The position numbers and the translations under genes are program-made. Source: Cylicocyclus nassatus (Eukaryota; Nematoda; Chromadorea; Rhabditida; Strongylidae). From it: a stretch of 64,000 nt of DNA. Numbering within the stretch: position 1 is the first letter of the stretch; every line of letters begins with the position of its first letter. Below are positions 60,964-64,000 of the stretch, piece by piece. The stretch is from NCBI GenBank assembly GCA_958299035.1, contig CATQJL010000326.1:3424232-3488231 (forward strand), in the 5' to 3' direction. Under the pieces are notes generated by a model. That model ran no database searches. It was given only the letters and a program-made list of their open reading frames with translations, and was not told where the DNA came from.

Positions 60964-63448
60964 ATGCTTATGAAAATCCTCATCTGCGATTGCGATTTCA
61001 TGGGCCAAAACCACAGGTGAATGAGTGCTCCTCTGGTTTTCTTCACTAATTTGCTATATAACAGGGAGTGCTTGATTTTTTTTATCATTGGAAACTGAAA
61101 AATTATGAGTATGTCGTTGTCAAATCTAGTGTCATCATTTCGCGGTATTTTTGATAGCTTTACTTGATTAATGGATCACATACAGTATCGTTTCCTGCTG
61201 CTCGTCGAAATCAGAATTCTTGATCGCTTTTTATCACTACGACGCCCTATAATTGGCTCAGTTTAGTTTGAATTTAAGGTCATTGAAAGAAAGAGTCATC
61301 AGCTAGCTAACGGATTCTTCTTTTTGACTGTTGAATAATACTCGAAAATCAATCTGAAGAGAATACGGGCCTCTCTTATGCTGTACCGCTGTCATGGGCT
61401 TTGGACAAACAAACTCTTATCGAAACTTTGGACTACCTCTCCATTTTGTACTCAAGAAAAAGTCCAGCTCTGTTTTCTCCTTAAATGCGTTTTTATAACA
61501 TTGGCCCCCTCGACGATAGCGGAGAGCAAGAAGCACCCACTATGGTTATGACAGTCAAAACAAGTTAATTGCCCATCCTCAGCGCATAGTTACATCAAAA
61601 TCAGAGCTTACGGTGACGTCGCGAACCAGCTGCAGTCGACAAAAATTAGATGCAATCCATCTCATATGCTATCTCTTTCTGGAAAATTTGGAGTAGAAGG
61701 TACTGAAATTTTTAGTTTTGATGCTCTTTTAAGTGTCCTGAAAATTTTTCTAGTATTTCATGTGAGAGTGCTCTAGCATGTGATATATGAGGGGCTCTTA
61801 AATCACGAGGTTTCTAGGAATTTCTGAATCTCGCAGGTTATTGACTTTCTGTACTGTTCGATGAAAACGTCATTCTTTGGCTCATTTTTGGCTTCCATTC
61901 GTAATTTCTATGTGTGTTCAGGGCGTAAATTATGCCTATCAGCATCAGTATTAAACTAGAGAAATAATGTTTTCCTTAACAATTTCAGTAGAAGTTTTCT
62001 GTTTGATGTGATGCTTTTTTTTCTAGCAACGTTTCATTTCTCTGTTGCAGTTCCACGGTCGGAACTGAGAAGAAGCCTTCCTCTAGCACCACTGACAATC
62101 TAGACAAGTGAGTTATATGGTCATGAATGTCAGTGTGTAGTGATTTGGACACAAATTACTTTTGTACCGTACTGCATTACATACACACACACACACCGTA
62201 GTCTGGGTGCGCCAATCACAAACGTCTCGGCTCTCAAGCTTACTGATAAGGGACGAGACAGGGTGCTCATGTGCACTTGTATTGAATTCTAGCAAACGAA
62301 ATCACTATGGTGATCATCATTTTAATAGAGTGAGATCAATTATCTTACTGTCGCGTATTCAGTTCTTTCTGCTAAACTGTGTCCAGCAATCTTTCTAAGT
62401 GCACAGTGTCATGAAGAGGTTTAATCAGTCTCTTCTTCTCCCGCTAATAAGCTAATAGCACATAATCATGGTTAGCAAATGAATTGATTGAGTTTTCTGA
62501 AACGATACGCTTTTTTTTTATCCTTCGTCAAGCCAGCAGCTATTTTTGATTCTAATGTTGTCCGTTTGTGACTACAAATACTTTTCGTTACGTCAGCGAA
62601 CTTGTGCATTCTTAAATAGTCGCAGTAACAGGTGCATTCGCGTATGAGAATGTCGTAATAGTTCCTTATTTCACCTAATCGGTGACGACATTCTGTGCGC
62701 GAGCCTTTAATTGAATGTCGTGAACTTGCACCTGCGTTGCTTGACGCGCATGTTGGGCCCTGTTCGTTCCCTGGTTGATATTGAGTATTCCGTTCGGGAC
62801 ATCTTGCGGATGTGTATGTGCTGTGGTCCTATATATGAAACAAATCGCATGAACACTGCAGGCAGCCCGTCTGCTAGCTCATCATCGATTTTCGCTCATT
62901 TTTTCGTTCCTTTCAGGCCAACGTATGAAGTTGTCTACGCATGGTCACAGTCATTTGAGAATCTCATGAAAAATAAGCGTAAGTTTCGTGTTATAATTGT
63001 CAATCACATGATTGGGAACTACACATGTTTTGACCCGATCATATGAACCTGAATGACTACATTACCAGAGCTCTAAAGGAATTTTTTTTTCAGTTGGTCA
63101 GAAGTATTTCGCTGAATTCCTGAAAGGGGAATACTCGGATGAAAATATACTTTTCTGGCAAGCATGCGAAGAACTAAAACGGGAAAAGAACGCTGAGAAA
63201 ATTGAGGAGAAAGTAAGTACTGCTTATCCAGTCTTGCCAATAATTTTGATGTTTGGACTAAGTAATCCTGGCTTTTAGGCACGAATCATCTATGAGGATT
63301 TCATCTCAATACTCTCACCAAAAGAAGTCTCATTGGACTCTAGGGTTCGCGAAATTGTCAATACGAATATGTCACGACCGTCATCAGCAACGTTTGATGA
63401 AGCCCAAAATCAAATCTACACCTTGATGCAGAGAGACTCCTATCCGAG
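60964..63448 (+). CDS. RGS-domain protein (regulator of G-protein signalling), 3' end beyond the window
   Basis: GTPase-activating protein for heterotrimeric G-alpha subunits. Exons: 60964-61016, 62051-62107, 62917-62978, 63094-63212 and 63279-63448, all in phase, 153 codons so far. The N-terminus MLMKILICDCDFMGQ carries two Cys that could be acylated for membrane anchoring. A Ser/Thr-rich linker (KKPSSSTTDNLDK) follows. The RGS domain then begins at YAWSQSFENLM and runs through KYFAEFLKGEYSDENILFW, ACEELKREK, RIIYEDFISILSPKEVS and EAQNQIYTLMQRDSYPR. These are core RGS helices, including the DEN turn that contacts G-alpha. The last exon ends at a GAG|GTCATT donor. Reading on gives only SFYI and a stop, so the final RGS helix (FLxSxxY) should lie past position 64000. 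The first exon is chosen by phase and a good donor (CAG|GTGAAT); other upstream starts are possible. Confidence 0.9.
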
Positions 63449-64000
63449 GTCATTTTATATCTAATATGCGATTAAATGATAAGAAAAAGAATGCAAGGAG
63501 GCTGTGTGAACTTAGTAACGGTTTAACCTAAATGGAACGAACAGATTTGAGCATTATTGCGCTATAGTTCAAAAGTGCATTCCATTATTTGTAACGATTG
63601 AAGTGGTAGCAAAACAGGCTCTCGTATTTTTTTTCGTTCAGTCAATACCTAGAAACGTTCAGTCAATACCCTAGAAAGTTCTTTATTGTCTTGAGGTGAG
63701 GTTTTAGGGCAAACCACTTTTTTAGGAAAAGACATAATCCTTGTCAAGAAAAGCGAAATTCTATCTCCTGGCAGCAGCTGTTACCTCTTTTCTTCTAATT
63801 TAAAAAAAAAGGCCCATCGCCTAGTAAGAGGGTTTAGTTATTGTTAGTGCACATATTAGTGAACCTGTAATATAAAGGTTCTGTTTGCAAGAGCGTTCGC
63901 TTCGAGACCCGCCGCAGTTTCCCGCTATCTGACTTTTTTGTTAGATTAAGAATTCCACTGTTTTCTGGTGAAACTGTAAAATTTTCATATTTTCTTGCTG

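Noticed and set aside
62711..63046. 111-aa frame as an independent gene
   Set aside because: It overlaps an RGS exon (62917-62978), and the rest is intron read-through.

Overview
The window is nuclear DNA from a nematode, most likely a strongylid or hookworm-like clade V worm. Coding DNA is cut into many short exons with GT-AG introns whose acceptors are mostly T-rich and end in CAG or TAG. The recognisable proteins (FMO, cuticlin with a ZP domain, RGS, stand-alone CBM48) fit a worm. The RTE and CR1-like LINE remnants and many small inverted-repeat elements fit large parasitic nematode genomes. The species call is an inference from these features.

Layout. 0.5-0.8 kb is a CA-rich satellite and 1.5-2.4 kb a mariner-type element. 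A weakly supported multi-exon gene of unknown function lies on the minus strand at 4.6-5.6 kb. A complete 16-exon flavin-containing monooxygenase gene runs forward at 6.36-9.84 kb. A complete 10-exon cuticlin gene is on the minus strand at 13.60-11.40 kb. Coding-like fragments at 13.77-14.25 kb and a two-membrane-segment protein gene at 18.35-15.6 kb share that strand.

From 18.4 to 40.6 kb I recognise no gene. That stretch is repeats: a mariner-like element at 22.3 kb, a nested cluster at 23.3-25.2 kb, a 536-bp TA-flanked MITE at 25.9 kb, palindromic elements at 31.4 and 32.6 kb, and a degenerate element at 33.6 kb. A gene for a secreted protein with Phe-Pro repeats and a Ser/Thr/Pro-rich tail ends at 44.11 kb; its 5' exons, reaching back to 40.68 kb, are tentative. 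Second copies of several MITEs lie at 45-47 kb and a CR1-like LINE 3' end at 48.2 kb. A small AMPK-beta-like glycogen-binding protein is encoded at 50.9-51.4 kb. A broken RTE LINE (52.2-54.4 kb), a foldback (54.5-54.9 kb), a Helitron-like segment and a 1.56-kb foldback (55.8-57.3 kb) follow. A second LINE 3' end lies at 59.4 kb. An RGS gene starts at 60.96 kb behind a GC-rich block and runs off the window end.

The genes do not form an operon or a shared pathway that I can see. They are a xenobiotic or redox enzyme, a cuticle structural protein, a G-protein regulator and a carbohydrate-binding protein, separated by repeats. I found no CRISPR array, tRNA, rRNA or convincing novel biological system. 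The most unusual items are the large foldback elements, the nested repeat cluster, a probable GC-AG intron in the cuticlin gene and the Phe-Pro repeat protein.
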